A DNA stretch of 25,049 bases from an uncultured Sediminicola sp. (GTDB lineage Bacteria > Bacteroidota > Bacteroidia > Flavobacteriales > Flavobacteriaceae): NCBI GenBank assembly GCA_938039345.1, contig CALHVB010000023.1, forward strand, positions 1 through 25,049. The letters are read 5' to 3'. Below are positions 6,867 through 15,436 of the stretch, piece after piece; within the stretch, counting starts at the first letter, position 1; each line of letters opens with the position of its first letter. The notes below the pieces were generated by a model. It was not told where the DNA came from and ran no database searches. It saw only the letters and a program-made list of their open reading frames with translations. The translations under genes were made by a program, and so were the position numbers.

Positions 6867-7067
6867 TTAATATTTAATGCTATTTTGATTATCAACAACC
6901 TTATAGTTACCGGTTAGTGTTTCTATTAAGGGGGCTTTTATATCTTCTATTAATACTTTATTTGAACTACTCTTTTCTGCTTTTATTTTTTTATCGTGCC
7001 AAGCAGAAAACAAACACAAAGCAATTGTTGCAATTCCTAAAATTAAAGAGGTGTTTAATTCTTTCAT
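6867..7067 (-). CDS. Small single-helix membrane protein of unknown function
   Basis: This 66-residue frame is not a family I recognise. Residues about 7-23 (SLILGIATIALCLFSAW) form one transmembrane helix, followed by a charged segment HDKKIKAEKSSS and a soluble tail of about 35 residues. By the positive-inside rule the charged tail is probably cytoplasmic. I accept it as a real gene because it is flanked by independent terminators on the same strand, its hydrophobic/charged layout is protein-like, and the terminator at 6795-6822 otherwise has no gene to serve. The competing plus-strand frame in this stretch lacks such support. Its neighbours are the PepSY-like gene and the DUF4301 gene, with no operon link to either. 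Confidence 0.6.
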   Translation of the reverse strand: MKELNTSLILGIATIALCLFSAWHDKKIKAEKSSSNKVLIEDIKAPLIETLTGNYKVVDNQNSIKY

Positions 7068-7131
7068 ATACTATTTTATTGTTCTCTATTAATAAGACAC
7101 CACTTTTTATTAAAAGTCACTTTAAAGCATA

Positions 7132-7158
7132 AAAAAAACCGCAAAATGCAGTTTTTTT
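7132..7158 (-). terminator. Terminator of the DUF4301 gene
   Basis: Arms around the loop at 7144-7146 pair over 11 positions with one mismatch, and the minus-strand transcript ends with eight U (plus-strand A 7131-7138). It lies 24 bp past the stop at 7182. The T-run at 7152-7158 on the plus strand would let it work in both directions. Confidence 0.75.
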
Positions 7159-7181
7159 ATCTAGTTCTGTAATTATATCTT

Positions 7182-8717
7182 TTATTGGTGAGAAGGTTTT
7201 AATAAATCATTTACAGTTTTTACAGGGTTAAAGGTAACTAAGGGCACTTCTACAAATATAGTATTCCAAAATGCCATAGCCCCATTCCATAATCCTGGAA
7301 GTTCTAATGCTTTTAAATCTTTCCCTTCTTTTGTTTTTTCTGTTATAAAACCTTGCTTCTCGTCAACAAAGTTTAATAAATTATATTTTTCTCCTTTATA
7401 ATTTTTAACTCCACATACTAAATCTACTGGGTTAAAATGTGTTGAGTTTTTAAATAAACTTACTTGCGACTCATTAGACATATTTACTTGCGCAGATTCT
7501 ACAATCTGTAAAGATATATTGCCATTAGTATCTTTTACCCAAAAAGGTCCGCCTCCTGGTTCTCCTTCATTTTTAACCATACCGCAAACGCGTATAGGCC
7601 TGTTTATTTTATCTTTTATAACATCTATCTGCTGCCCAATGCTAAAACTTTCAAATGAGTCTGAAAAACGAACATTTAATTCTTTCTCTAAAAAAAGTTT
7701 CATTTCATTAAGCTGATCACATGTAAGATTATTTTCATCTATTTGATTTGCGTAATCAAATACTTTAGCTTGTATTTTCAACAATAAACCAGCTAATATT
7801 TTTTTGCTATCTGCTATTTTTTGTATGTGTTCTTCTGTTACTACATTATCTATATTTTTAATAAAAATAACATCAGCATCTTGCTCATTAAGGTTTTCTA
7901 TTAATGCTCCATGCCCACCTGGTCTAAAAAGTAAAGAACCATCAGCATTACGAAACAAATCATTCTCTAAGGTTACCGCAATAGTATCCGTTGCTGATTT
8001 TTGATACGAATAATCTACTTTAAAAGAAGTGTCTGTTGCCTTTGAAACACGGTCTTTAACTTTAGAAAACTCAATCGCAAACATTTCATTATGCTGCTCA
8101 GATATTGTAAAATGTAACTCTGCTTTACCTCCAGACTTTGCGTACAATGCGGCTTCTTTTAAATGCTCTTCAAAAGGAGTTGCCGTAGTATCTTTATAAG
8201 TATGAAAAGGTAATAATCCTTTTGGAAAAAACCCATAATTAAGAGCGTTAGACGAAAGCATTTCTTTTACAAACAAATAAACCTCATCATTCACAGAAGT
8301 TACTTTAGATGCTATTTTTTCCTGTATAAGATCATAGAATGGAAAATTCTTTAATCCTTTAGAAAATACCTCAATATCCTTATCTCCTTTTTCATTTATA
8401 TAGGCTTCTAAAGTTTGTTCAGAAGGATTATATTTTTCTAAAAAATTAAAGGTAGCCTTAAACATTCTAGAAGCAGCACCAGATGCCGGAACAAATTTTA
8501 ATAATAATTTATTTTTAATACCTACTTCAAAATTACTTATAAGTACTTTTTCTTCTTCAATAGAAAACTTTACAATACCATTATCTATAGTAGCTGCGTT
8601 TGCTAACTTAATAAAAGGAATTCCTTCTTTAAACGTTTCTATCTGTTTTAAAACTTTATCTTGAGTTATCCCTTTTACAGATAATTGTTGCAAATCGTCT
8701 TTGGAAAATTTAATCAT
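7182..8717 (-). CDS. DUF4301 family protein
   Basis: The 511-residue cytoplasmic protein matches the DUF4301 family of Bacteroidetes from memory of its motifs and length; I know of no assigned function. The conserved segment KFVPASGAASRMFK lies at 74-87, and FRPGGHGALIENLN at 264-277 is followed by DADVIFIKNIDNV at 280-292. A glycine-rich SGA-x-SRM turn near the start and a GGHGAL...KNIDN block resemble the nucleotide-binding and substrate segments of sugar-phosphate nucleotidyltransferases, so a nucleotidyltransferase-like fold is a reasonable inference. A second conserved region, GMVKNEGEPGGGPFWVKD, lies at 379-396. There is no signal peptide or membrane helix. It is on the same strand as the phosphopantetheinyl transferase upstream (109-bp gap), so a shared transcript is possible. 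Confidence 0.85.
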   Translation of the reverse strand: MIKFSKDDLQQLSVKGITQDKVLKQIETFKEGIPFIKLANAATIDNGIVKFSIEEEKVLISNFEVGIKNKLLLKFVPASGAASRMFKATFNFLEKYNPSEQTLEAYINEKGDKDIEVFSKGLKNFPFYDLIQEKIASKVTSVNDEVYLFVKEMLSSNALNYGFFPKGLLPFHTYKDTTATPFEEHLKEAALYAKSGGKAELHFTISEQHNEMFAIEFSKVKDRVSKATDTSFKVDYSYQKSATDTIAVTLENDLFRNADGSLLFRPGGHGALIENLNEQDADVIFIKNIDNVVTEEHIQKIADSKKILAGLLLKIQAKVFDYANQIDENNLTCDQLNEMKLFLEKELNVRFSDSFESFSIGQQIDVIKDKINRPIRVCGMVKNEGEPGGGPFWVKDTNGNISLQIVESAQVNMSNESQVSLFKNSTHFNPVDLVCGVKNYKGEKYNLLNFVDEKQGFITEKTKEGKDLKALELPGLWNGAMAFWNTIFVEVPLVTFNPVKTVNDLLKPSHQ

Positions 8718-8826
8718 TGGTTTAGTAATTTATCAATTGCATAACGGTAATCGAATCCATTTATTTTAAACCGAAAGTATTAAAAATATAGTACTTAAGT
8801 GATAATGAAACATTATTTATAATTTA

Positions 8827-9459
8827 TTATTTTTTTATAGCATACACACATGTGTATCCTTCAAATTCAGCAAAGTAAATTTGATAATTTGATAATTCAC
8901 CTTCGTATAATATATCTGCTGTTGTCTCTCCTGTGTCCATAGAGAAATCTTTTACATTAATATGATGTAAAAAACTTAATCCTTTTTCAGAATATATCTT
9001 ATAAAGAGATTCTTTTGCTCCCCAAACAATCGTTAGCTTACGTATAATAGCCTCTGTATTTGCTATTGTTTTATATTCTTCAATAGGGGTGTATTTATGA
9101 GCAATACGTAAAATTTTATCGCGCTTCATTTCTATGTCTATACCCACTTCTTTTTCTTCACTAACTATTATCCCTGTAAATTCGTGAGAATGTGTAATAG
9201 AGATAAACTTACCATCTTTTAAATGCGGCTTACCGTTATCATCATAATACAAATCGTGGTCTACATAACCCGCTTCTGCTAATAAATGTCTTATACTTAA
9301 AAAACCCCTTCTGTGTAATTCAGATTTCATGCCATTTAACCGTTCTTCACAATTGGGAGTTAAAACAATTCCTTTAGCTAATTCCTTTTCCGTTTCTTCT
9401 ACCTTCCAGATATATATTTTAATATCCTTATCTACTGTTATTGTTTTATATAGCGCCAT
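8827..9459 (-). CDS. 4'-phosphopantetheinyl transferase superfamily protein
   Basis: The 210-residue protein belongs to the Sfp-type transferases, which move the phosphopantetheine arm of coenzyme A to a serine of carrier proteins. Visible motifs are ISITHSHEFTG at 86-96, VGIDIE at 105-110 with the magnesium ligands D108 and E110, and WGAKESLYK at 146-154 with E150 and K154. At about 210 residues it is the compact Sfp size rather than the roughly 125-residue AcpS. No polyketide, peptide-synthetase or carrier-protein gene is nearby, so the substrate is open; fatty-acid carrier protein or a flexirubin/aryl-polyene type pathway elsewhere are possibilities from family knowledge. It is divergent from ahcY with a 103-bp gap. 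Confidence 0.92.
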   Translation of the reverse strand: MALYKTITVDKDIKIYIWKVEETEKELAKGIVLTPNCEERLNGMKSELHRRGFLSIRHLLAEAGYVDHDLYYDDNGKPHLKDGKFISITHSHEFTGIIVSEEKEVGIDIEMKRDKILRIAHKYTPIEEYKTIANTEAIIRKLTIVWGAKESLYKIYSEKGLSFLHHINVKDFSMDTGETTADILYEGELSNYQIYFAEFEGYTCVYAIKK

Positions 9460-9499
9460 AATTTTATATCTTATTTAGAACTAATTTATAGGAGTTCAG

Positions 9500-9507
9500 T
9501 ATCTTTG
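9500..9507 (+). promoter_or_regulatory. -7 element of the ahcY promoter
   Basis: TATCTTTG matches the Bacteroidetes consensus TAnnTTTG exactly and lies 55 bp before the ahcY ATG. A clear TTG at -33 is not present (TTTAG lies about 22 bp upstream). Confidence 0.55.
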
Positions 9508-9562
9508 CCTTCTATTTAAAAAAAATTGCCACGTTTAACGAAAGATAAAAAAAATAAAGGAT

Positions 9563-10879
9563 ATGAGTACTAAAACAGCTCCTTATATAGCTTATAAAGT
9601 AAAAGATATTTCCCTAGCAGATTGGGGTCGTAAAGAAATTGAATTAGCTGAGGCGGAAATGCCAGGTTTAATGTCTTTAAGAGAAGAATATAAAGATGAG
9701 CAACCATTAAAAGGGGCTCGTATTGCTGGTTGTTTACACATGACTATACAAACAGCTGTTTTAATTGAAACTTTACAAGCTCTTGGTGCCGAAGTTACTT
9801 GGAGTTCTTGCAACATATTTTCTACTCAAGACCAAGCTGCTGCTGCTATTGCTACTGCAGGTACTCCTGTTTATGCATGGAAAGACATGACAGAAGAAGA
9901 GTTTGATTGGTGTATAGAACAAACTTTATTTTTTGGAGAAGATAAAAAGCCATTAAACATGATTCTGGATGATGGTGGTGATTTAACCAATATGGTTCTA
10001 GACAAATACCCAGAATTAGCAGCGGGAATTAATGGTTTATCTGAAGAAACAACAACTGGTGTTCACAGATTATACGAGCGTGTTAAAAACGGAACATTAC
10101 CAATGCCTGCTATTAACGTAAATGATTCTGTTACAAAATCTAAGTTTGATAACAAATACGGATGTAAAGAATCTGCTGTAGATGCTATTCGTAGAGCTAC
10201 TGATATTATGCTAGCAGGTAAGCGTGTAACTGTTTGTGGTTATGGCGATGTTGGTAAAGGTACTGCTGCTTCTTTTAAAGGTGCTGGTAGTATTGTAACG
10301 GTTACAGAAATTGACCCTATTTGTGCTTTACAAGCTGCAATGGATGGTTTTGAAGTTAAAAAACTAGAAACTGTAATTGGCAATACTGATATTGTTATTA
10401 CAACTACTGGAAATAAAGATATTGTACAGGCACAGCACTTTGAAGCTTTAAAAGACAAAGCTATTGTTTGTAATATTGGACATTTTGATAATGAAATAGA
10501 TATGGCTTGGTTAAATAAAAACCACGGACATACCAAAAATACTATTAAGCCTCAGGTAGACAAATATACTATTAACAACAAAGATATTATAATACTTGCC
10601 GAAGGTCGTTTGGTTAATTTAGGTTGTGCTACTGGCCACCCTAGTTTTGTAATGAGTAACTCATTTACAAACCAAACTTTAGCACAAATAGAGCTTTGGA
10701 ATAATGCTGAAGCATATGGTAACGAAGTTTATATGTTACCAAAAGCATTAGATGAAAAAGTAGCTAAATTACACTTAGCAAAAATTGGTGTTGAACTAAC
10801 CGAATTAAGAGAAGAACAAGCTAGCTATATTGGTGTAACTGTTGAGGGGCCTTATAAACCTAAACATTACAGATACTAA
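9563..10879 (+). CDS. ahcY: Adenosylhomocysteinase
   Basis: The 438-residue enzyme hydrolyses S-adenosylhomocysteine to adenosine and homocysteine, clearing the product of methyl-transfer reactions. Family signatures are CLHMTIQTA at 57-65 (H59), the [10 protein letters not shown] segment at 81-90, DDGGD at 136-140, [13 protein letters not shown] at 158-170, [13 protein letters not shown] at 185-197 (catalytic K192 and D196), the NAD-binding GYGDVGKG at 226-233, and [10 protein letters not shown] at 304-313. It ends in YKPKHYRY, the C-terminal tail that reaches into the partner subunit in the tetramer. Length and motifs are complete. It has an exact -7 promoter element upstream and a strong terminator downstream, so it is probably monocistronic. 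Confidence 0.99.
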   Translation: MSTKTAPYIAYKVKDISLADWGRKEIELAEAEMPGLMSLREEYKDEQPLKGARIAGCLHMTIQTAVLIETLQALGAEVTWSSCNIFSTQDQAAAAIATAGTPVYAWKDMTEEEFDWCIEQTLFFGEDKKPLNMILDDGGDLTNMVLDKYPELAAGINGLSEETTTGVHRLYERVKNGTLPMPAINVNDSVTKSKFDNKYGCKESAVDAIRRATDIMLAGKRVTVCGYGDVGKGTAASFKGAGSIVTVTEIDPICALQAAMDGFEVKKLETVIGNTDIVITTTGNKDIVQAQHFEALKDKAIVCNIGHFDNEIDMAWLNKNHGHTKNTIKPQVDKYTINNKDIIILAEGRLVNLGCATGHPSFVMSNSFTNQTLAQIELWNNAEAYGNEVYMLPKALDEKVAKLHLAKIGVELTELREEQASYIGVTVEGPYKPKHYRY

Positions 10880-10904
10880 GTACTAAGCTTATTAAAGAAA
10901 AGTT

Positions 10905-10937
10905 AAATCCCAAACATTGTTGTTTGGGATTTTTTTT
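10905..10937 (+). terminator. Terminator of ahcY, shared end with the LytTR operon
   Basis: AAATCCCAAACA (10905-10916) and TGTTTGGGATTT (10921-10932) form a perfect 12-bp stem with a 4-nt loop, followed by T to 10937. The T-run overlaps the stop codon of the convergent LytTR regulator gene (10936-10938). On the minus strand the stem is followed by a weaker T-rich stretch, so it may end both transcripts. Confidence 0.88.
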
Positions 10938-11691
10938 ACATATCTAACCAATGTTTAAAATTAGTTGTGCGTTCTCTAGATACAATCACTTGTTCTTCTT
11001 GTTTTGGCATTAATTTTAAAAGCAATCTACTATTAAAATAAGTATGTATTTCTTCTACAGCTTTTACAGAAATCATAAATTTTCTATTTATTCTAAAAAA
11101 ATGAATAGGATTTAAAATATGTTCTAGCTGATCTATAGAATATTCTATGGGGTACGATTTCCCTTCTTTTGTATGCAAATAAATAAGCCCTTCTTTTGAT
11201 TTAAAATAAGGAATATCATCTACATTAAACCACCTATACTGGTTACCTACTTTTACCATAAATCGATGCTTGTATTCCTTTTTAAAAAGCTGTTTTAAAT
11301 CGTCTAATTTAGTATCGGAAACTTTATTACTTGCTGTTACATTTTTATGAAACTTTTCTAATGCTATTTTAAGGTCCATCTTTACAATAGGCTTTAATAA
11401 ATAATCTAAGCCATTGTATTTAAAGCCCCGGATAGCGTACTCATTATATGCTGTTGTAAAAATAATAGGAGAATGATCTTCTAAATTATCTAAAATATCA
11501 AAGCCATAACCATCATTTAATTGAATATCTAAAAATATAAGGTCTGGCATTTTATGTTCAGAAAACCATTGTACTCCATTTTCAACAGAAGTTATATGTC
11601 CTACAATATTAATTTCCGGAGCCAAATCTGTTATTAGTTGTGACAACCTCTTAGCTGCAAACTCTTCATCTTCTATAATTACTGCGGTCAT
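10936..11691 (-). CDS. LytTR-type response regulator
   Basis: The 251-residue protein has an N-terminal receiver domain (1-118) with E7/D8/E9, phospho-acceptor D55 in LIFLDIQL, T79/T80 and K100, then a LytTR DNA-binding domain from about 145 to 251. The latter contains FMVKVGNQYRWFNVDDIPYF, the KEGLIYLHTKEG segment, and HFFRINRKFMISVKAV, which are the usual LytTR core blocks. It begins 4 bp after the stop of the LytS-type kinase gene and forms the second gene of that operon. Its natural binding sites are likely in the shared promoter region with the divergent TonB receptor gene. The 3' end overlaps the ahcY terminator. Confidence 0.96.
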   Translation of the reverse strand: MTAVIIEDEEFAAKRLSQLITDLAPEINIVGHITSVENGVQWFSEHKMPDLIFLDIQLNDGYGFDILDNLEDHSPIIFTTAYNEYAIRGFKYNGLDYLLKPIVKMDLKIALEKFHKNVTASNKVSDTKLDDLKQLFKKEYKHRFMVKVGNQYRWFNVDDIPYFKSKEGLIYLHTKEGKSYPIEYSIDQLEHILNPIHFFRINRKFMISVKAVEEIHTYFNSRLLLKLMPKQEEQVIVSRERTTNFKHWLDM

Positions 11692-11695
11692 AAAT

Positions 11696-12772
11696 TTATA
11701 CAGATAATAAATTAAACTCTTTTACATCTTTTTTTAATAGTGGAATAATAACTTCAAAGAAATTATTCTCCTCACTTATTAAAACTGGAGTATTGGTATA
11801 ATAAGAATACCTCTTTTTTATGTTCTTAAGCCCTAACTTTGTAGTCTCCTCTTTTAATTCTCTTTTTCTTAACGTATTTTTCACTTTTATAGCATCATTG
11901 TCGCTAACAACACTAACAACTATTTCTAAAGGTTTTTCTTTTGAGTAATAATTATGTTTCAATGCATTTTCTATCAACATTTGTAATGATAGCGTAGGAA
12001 CTAAGTACTTATCTGTTTGTATTGCAATATTTGTTTCTATAAAAACGGCTTCTTTATGTCTTACATTCATCATAAAAATAAATGCATCTAAAAAATTTAA
12101 CTCCTTACTTAAAGACACTAAATCTTCTTCTCTGTTATCTAAAATATACCGATAACTAGATGCTAATCTTGTTACAAAATCAGAAGCCAAATCACGATCC
12201 TCATACATTAATGATGTTAATGTATTAAGGCTATTAAATAAAAAATGTGGACTTATCTGATTTTTTAAAGAAGTATACCTAGATGCCATCATCTCTCGTT
12301 TTAAATCTACCATCTGTTGTTTCATCTCTTCTCTTTGGTGCATAGCATGATAAAACAAATTAAAAAAAACAACCGTAATACATAAAGTAATAGCCCTAGC
12401 AAAATCTCCCCAAAACTCTAATACAACATCATCACTAATAATATGCAATTCTTCTTTAAAATGGAATAAAGCTAAATAATAAATTAACCCACAGACAGGT
12501 AAAAAAGCTAACATTGTTATTGCTAAAATAGTAAGGCTATTTTTTAAATCTAGCCCTCCTTTTTTTAACTGTTTTTTTATAAGCCAATCGTTATACTCCC
12601 AGGCAACCATAAAAAGAAAGAAAGTACTTAAATAATAAAAAACAGCCTCTGTATCAAAAAACTGTTCCACTTCGCATTCATCTTTTTCTACAGTTAACTT
12701 TACAACAATGTATACTATATTGATAACTAACCAACGAAACCCAAATTTCTTTAAATTCTCCTTTTTAAACAT
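11696..12772 (-). CDS. LytS-type sensor histidine kinase
   Basis: I place the start at the ATG at 12770-12772 (358 residues, MFKKENLKKFGFRW). An in-frame ATG at 12805 would add 11 residues and lie upstream of the best -7-like element. Four hydrophobic segments at about 11-26, 43-59, 77-101 and 123-143 make up the membrane part, followed by a coiled region. The His_kinase domain shows SPHFLFNSLNTL with the phospho-accepting histidine at 176, and IENALKHN with N269 of the ATPase domain. There is no large periplasmic sensor; the helices themselves may sense the signal. It is co-transcribed with the LytTR regulator (4-bp gap) and divergent from a TonB receptor gene across a 251-bp gap. Confidence 0.93.
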   Translation of the reverse strand: MFKKENLKKFGFRWLVINIVYIVVKLTVEKDECEVEQFFDTEAVFYYLSTFFLFMVAWEYNDWLIKKQLKKGGLDLKNSLTILAITMLAFLPVCGLIYYLALFHFKEELHIISDDVVLEFWGDFARAITLCITVVFFNLFYHAMHQREEMKQQMVDLKREMMASRYTSLKNQISPHFLFNSLNTLTSLMYEDRDLASDFVTRLASSYRYILDNREEDLVSLSKELNFLDAFIFMMNVRHKEAVFIETNIAIQTDKYLVPTLSLQMLIENALKHNYYSKEKPLEIVVSVVSDNDAIKVKNTLRKRELKEETTKLGLKNIKKRYSYYTNTPVLISEENNFFEVIIPLLKKDVKEFNLLSV

Positions 12773-12792
12773 TTTACATATTGTAATAGGTT

Positions 12793-12800
12793 TAAAGATA
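12793..12800 (-). promoter_or_regulatory. Weak -7-like element for the LytS/LytTR operon
   Basis: The minus strand reads TATCTTTA, one mismatch from TAnnTTTG, with a TTG (plus-strand 12816-12818) 15 bp upstream. It lies 20 bp before the chosen kinase start, and it supports that start over the more upstream ATG. Confidence 0.3.
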
Positions 12801-12858
12801 CACAAGAGCTAACTACAAAAGAAAAATACATTAGAGCAATTGTTATAATACTACTTAA

Positions 12859-12884
12859 ACTGTCTTTAAATTAATTTAAACAGT
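12859..12884. promoter_or_regulatory. Imperfect inverted repeat with CTGT-TTTAAA half-sites
   Basis: ACTGTCTTTAAA (12859-12870) faces TTTAAACAGT (12875-12884), with the central TTTAAATTAATTTAAA itself a palindrome. The arms differ only by two extra bases in the left one. It lies in the divergent region between the LytS/LytTR operon and the TonB receptor gene, with a related repeat 45 bp further on, and is a candidate operator for the regulator encoded next door. Confidence 0.35.
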
Positions 12885-12907
12885 ATGTAAGACTACTAAT
12901 TATAGTT

Positions 12908-12924
12908 CTGTTTTTTTAAAACAG
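12908..12924. promoter_or_regulatory. Second CTGTTTT inverted repeat in the divergent region
   Basis: CTGTTTT (12908-12914) and AAAACAG (12918-12924) form perfect 7-bp arms around TTT. The half-site resembles those at 12859-12884, and the centres are about 45 bp apart, close to four helical turns. No gene ends nearby, so it is unlikely to be a terminator. Confidence 0.35.
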
Positions 12925-13023
12925 GAATTCACAATTCAAATGAAAAAATAACGATTGAAGCTTTTCTACTATAAAAATTTATACGCCAAACAACATCTTT
13001 GATAAAAAATAAATAAAATTATC

Positions 13024-15405
13024 ATGAAAAAAATTCTAATGCTACTGCTTGTACTTTGTTTTTATAGCAGTATAGCCCAAACAGGTGTTATTAAAGGTAC
13101 TGTAATAGATAAACAATCTGAAAACCCATTAATGGGAGCAACTATTGAATTATTAAATACAAATATTGCTACAGGAGTAGTTACAGATTTCGATGGTAAA
13201 TTTATACTCAAGGAAGTTCCTCTTGGTAGACAAACAATACGTGTTAGCTATATTGGGTTTGAAAGTTCTACAATACCTAATTTAGAAGTAACTACAGGAA
13301 AAGATATTGTTGTAACAGTAGCACTAATCGAAAGTTTTAACTCATTAGACGAAGTTGTTGTAACATCTAACACTAATAAAGACAGGGCTATTAACAAATT
13401 AGCAACTGTATCTGCAAGACAATTTGGCGTTGAAGAAGTAGGGCGTTTTTCTGGGGGTAGAAACGATGTTGGTAGGCTTGCTGCTAACTTTGCCGGTGTA
13501 TCTGCACCAGATGATAGTAGAAATGATGTAATTATTCGTGGAAACTCTCCTACCGGCTTACTTTGGCGCTTAGAAGGAATTCCTATTCCTAACCCCAACC
13601 ACTATTCTTCTGCAGGAACTACCGGAGGGCCTGTTTCTGCATTAAATCCTAATATGCTTAAAAACTCCGATTTTATTACTTCTGCATTTCCTGCAGAATA
13701 TGGTAATGCTATTGGGGGTGTATTTGATTTAGGTTTACGAAAAGGAAATACCGATGAAAATGAATTTGCACTTCAGGTTGGGTTATTTACTGGTGTAGAA
13801 GCTTCTGGAGAAGGACCTCTTGGCAAAAAAGACGGTTCCTTTTTAGTTGCTGCTCGCTACTCTCTTATTGGACTTATAAGTGGTGGTGCTGGCACTTCTG
13901 CTACTCCTAATTATGGAGATGTTTCTTTTAATTTAGATTTTGGCAAAAGTAAAATTGGTAATTTCTCCCTCTTTGGAATCGGAGGAACTTCTAATATTGA
14001 TTTTTTAGGTAAAGACATAGAAGCTGACGACCTTTTTGCCGAAAAGGATAGGGATACCTATGTAAAATCTGGTTTTGGTGTTCTGGGACTTAAACACAAA
14101 ATTACTGTAGGCAATAATTCTTACTTAAAAACAATAGTTGGTGTTTCTACATCTACTAATAATTTTACCGAGGATGCCTATTTTAATCAAAACACACCAA
14201 ACGAAACGCTACTCCCTTTTACAAAAAGTGATGAAACAGAAAACAGAATAACATTTTCTACCCTTTTTAATTCAAAAATAAATAATAAAACCACTTTAAG
14301 AACAGGGTTATTATACGAAAATATTACTTCTAAAATTACTAATGAAGACAGAGAAGACCAACCAGATAATGATGGTGACGGCTTTCCCGACTTATTTACA
14401 TTATACAATGTAAACGAAAGTTTAAGTCTAATACAACCTTATATTCAAGGACAATTTAGACTAACAGAAAAAATTACTTTAAATGCTGGCTTACATAGTA
14501 TTTACAGTAGTCTTAATACTCAATTTGCTTTTGAACCTAGAGCTGGCTTAAGTTATGAACTTAACGACAATCACAAACTTAGCCTAGGCTATGGGCTTCA
14601 TTATCAAAATATACCAACACCTATTTTATTTTTAAATAGTAATGAAAACGGGGTGTTAACACAAACTAACAGAACATTAGATTTTGTAAAAAGTAGCCAT
14701 TATGTATTAGGTTACGATATTAAACTAGGAGAAAATTGGAGGGCTAAAATTGAAACCTATTACCAAGACATAAGTAATGTTCCAGTGCAAGCTTTCCCAT
14801 CTAGTTATTCTACAATAACTGAAGGAGCAGATTTTGGTTTTAGTAGCGACAAAACTTCTTTAGTAAACAATGGAACTGCTTACAACCAAGGAATAGAATT
14901 AACCTTAGAACGATTCTTTAATAAAGGATATTACACCTTATTAACTTCTTCTTTTTACCAAAGTAAATATAAAGGCAGTGATAATATAGAAAGAAACTCT
15001 CCTTTTAATAATGGGTATGTTATTAATTTTTTAGCAGGAAAAGAGTTTCCAATAGGAAAAACAAAAAAGAATAAACTATTTACAGATACTAGAGTTACAA
15101 CAGCTGGTGGCAGGTATTATACCCCTGTAGATTTAGATGCTTCTAGAATTGCAGGAAATGAAGTATTGCTAGATAATTTAGCCTATAGTAAGCAATATGA
15201 AAGTTACTTAAGATGGGATATTAAGTTTGGAATTAAATTGAATAGTAAAAAGCATAAAAGCTCGCATCAATTTTATATAGACGTCCAAAATGTTACGAAC
15301 AAAAAAAATATCTTTTCAAGAGAATATAATAGAATTACAAATAATATAGACCGCAAAGACCAAATTGGATTATTTCCAGATATTGGCTATAGGTTCCAAT
15401 TTTAA
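13024..15405 (+). CDS. TonB-dependent receptor with carboxypeptidase-like N-terminal domain
   Basis: The 793-residue outer-membrane protein has a signal peptide (MKKILMLLLVLCFYSSIAQ), then a carboxypeptidase-regulatory-like beta-sandwich at about 22-107 (GVIKGTVIDKQSENPLMGAT, DFDGKFILKEVPLG, YIGFE), a plug domain at about 112-235 (DEVVVTS, DVIIRGNSPTGLLWRLEG, FPAEYGNAIGGVFDL) and a barrel to the C-terminus, which ends in the aromatic YRFQF typical of outer-membrane barrels. A DNDGDGFPD calcium-loop-like motif at 448-456 probably lies in an extracellular loop. There is no SusD partner downstream, so it is not a standard polysaccharide locus; the ligand is unknown. It is divergent from a LytS/LytTR operon that probably controls it. 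A near-consensus CATCTTTG at 12994-13001 could be its -7 element. Confidence 0.93.
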   Translation: MKKILMLLLVLCFYSSIAQTGVIKGTVIDKQSENPLMGATIELLNTNIATGVVTDFDGKFILKEVPLGRQTIRVSYIGFESSTIPNLEVTTGKDIVVTVALIESFNSLDEVVVTSNTNKDRAINKLATVSARQFGVEEVGRFSGGRNDVGRLAANFAGVSAPDDSRNDVIIRGNSPTGLLWRLEGIPIPNPNHYSSAGTTGGPVSALNPNMLKNSDFITSAFPAEYGNAIGGVFDLGLRKGNTDENEFALQVGLFTGVEASGEGPLGKKDGSFLVAARYSLIGLISGGAGTSATPNYGDVSFNLDFGKSKIGNFSLFGIGGTSNIDFLGKDIEADDLFAEKDRDTYVKSGFGVLGLKHKITVGNNSYLKTIVGVSTSTNNFTEDAYFNQNTPNETLLPFTKSDETENRITFSTLFNSKINNKTTLRTGLLYENITSKITNEDREDQPDNDGDGFPDLFTLYNVNESLSLIQPYIQGQFRLTEKITLNAGLHSIYSSLNTQFAFEPRAGLSYELNDNHKLSLGYGLHYQNIPTPILFLNSNENGVLTQTNRTLDFVKSSHYVLGYDIKLGENWRAKIETYYQDISNVPVQAFPSSYSTITEGADFGFSSDKTSLVNNGTAYNQGIELTLERFFNKGYYTLLTSSFYQSKYKGSDNIERNSPFNNGYVINFLAGKEFPIGKTKKNKLFTDTRVTTAGGRYYTPVDLDASRIAGNEVLLDNLAYSKQYESYLRWDIKFGIKLNSKKHKSSHQFYIDVQNVTNKKNIFSREYNRITNNIDRKDQIGLFPDIGYRFQF

Positions 15406-15436
15406 TTACTCGGTTGATTTAGGTTTGAGTTCATTT

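Noticed and set aside
6917..7132. A plus-strand frame of 71 codons opposite the small membrane protein gene.
   Set aside because: Its leucine-rich content is what A+T-rich antisense of a real gene yields; the terminators on both sides are oriented for the minus-strand gene.
12773..12805. An upstream in-frame ATG at 12805 for the LytS-type kinase.
   Set aside because: It precedes the best -7-like element, and the extra 11 residues add nothing to the membrane domain.
12908..12924. The CTGTTTT/AAAACAG hairpin read as a terminator.
   Set aside because: No gene ends nearby on either strand and no T-run follows; a regulatory site is more likely.
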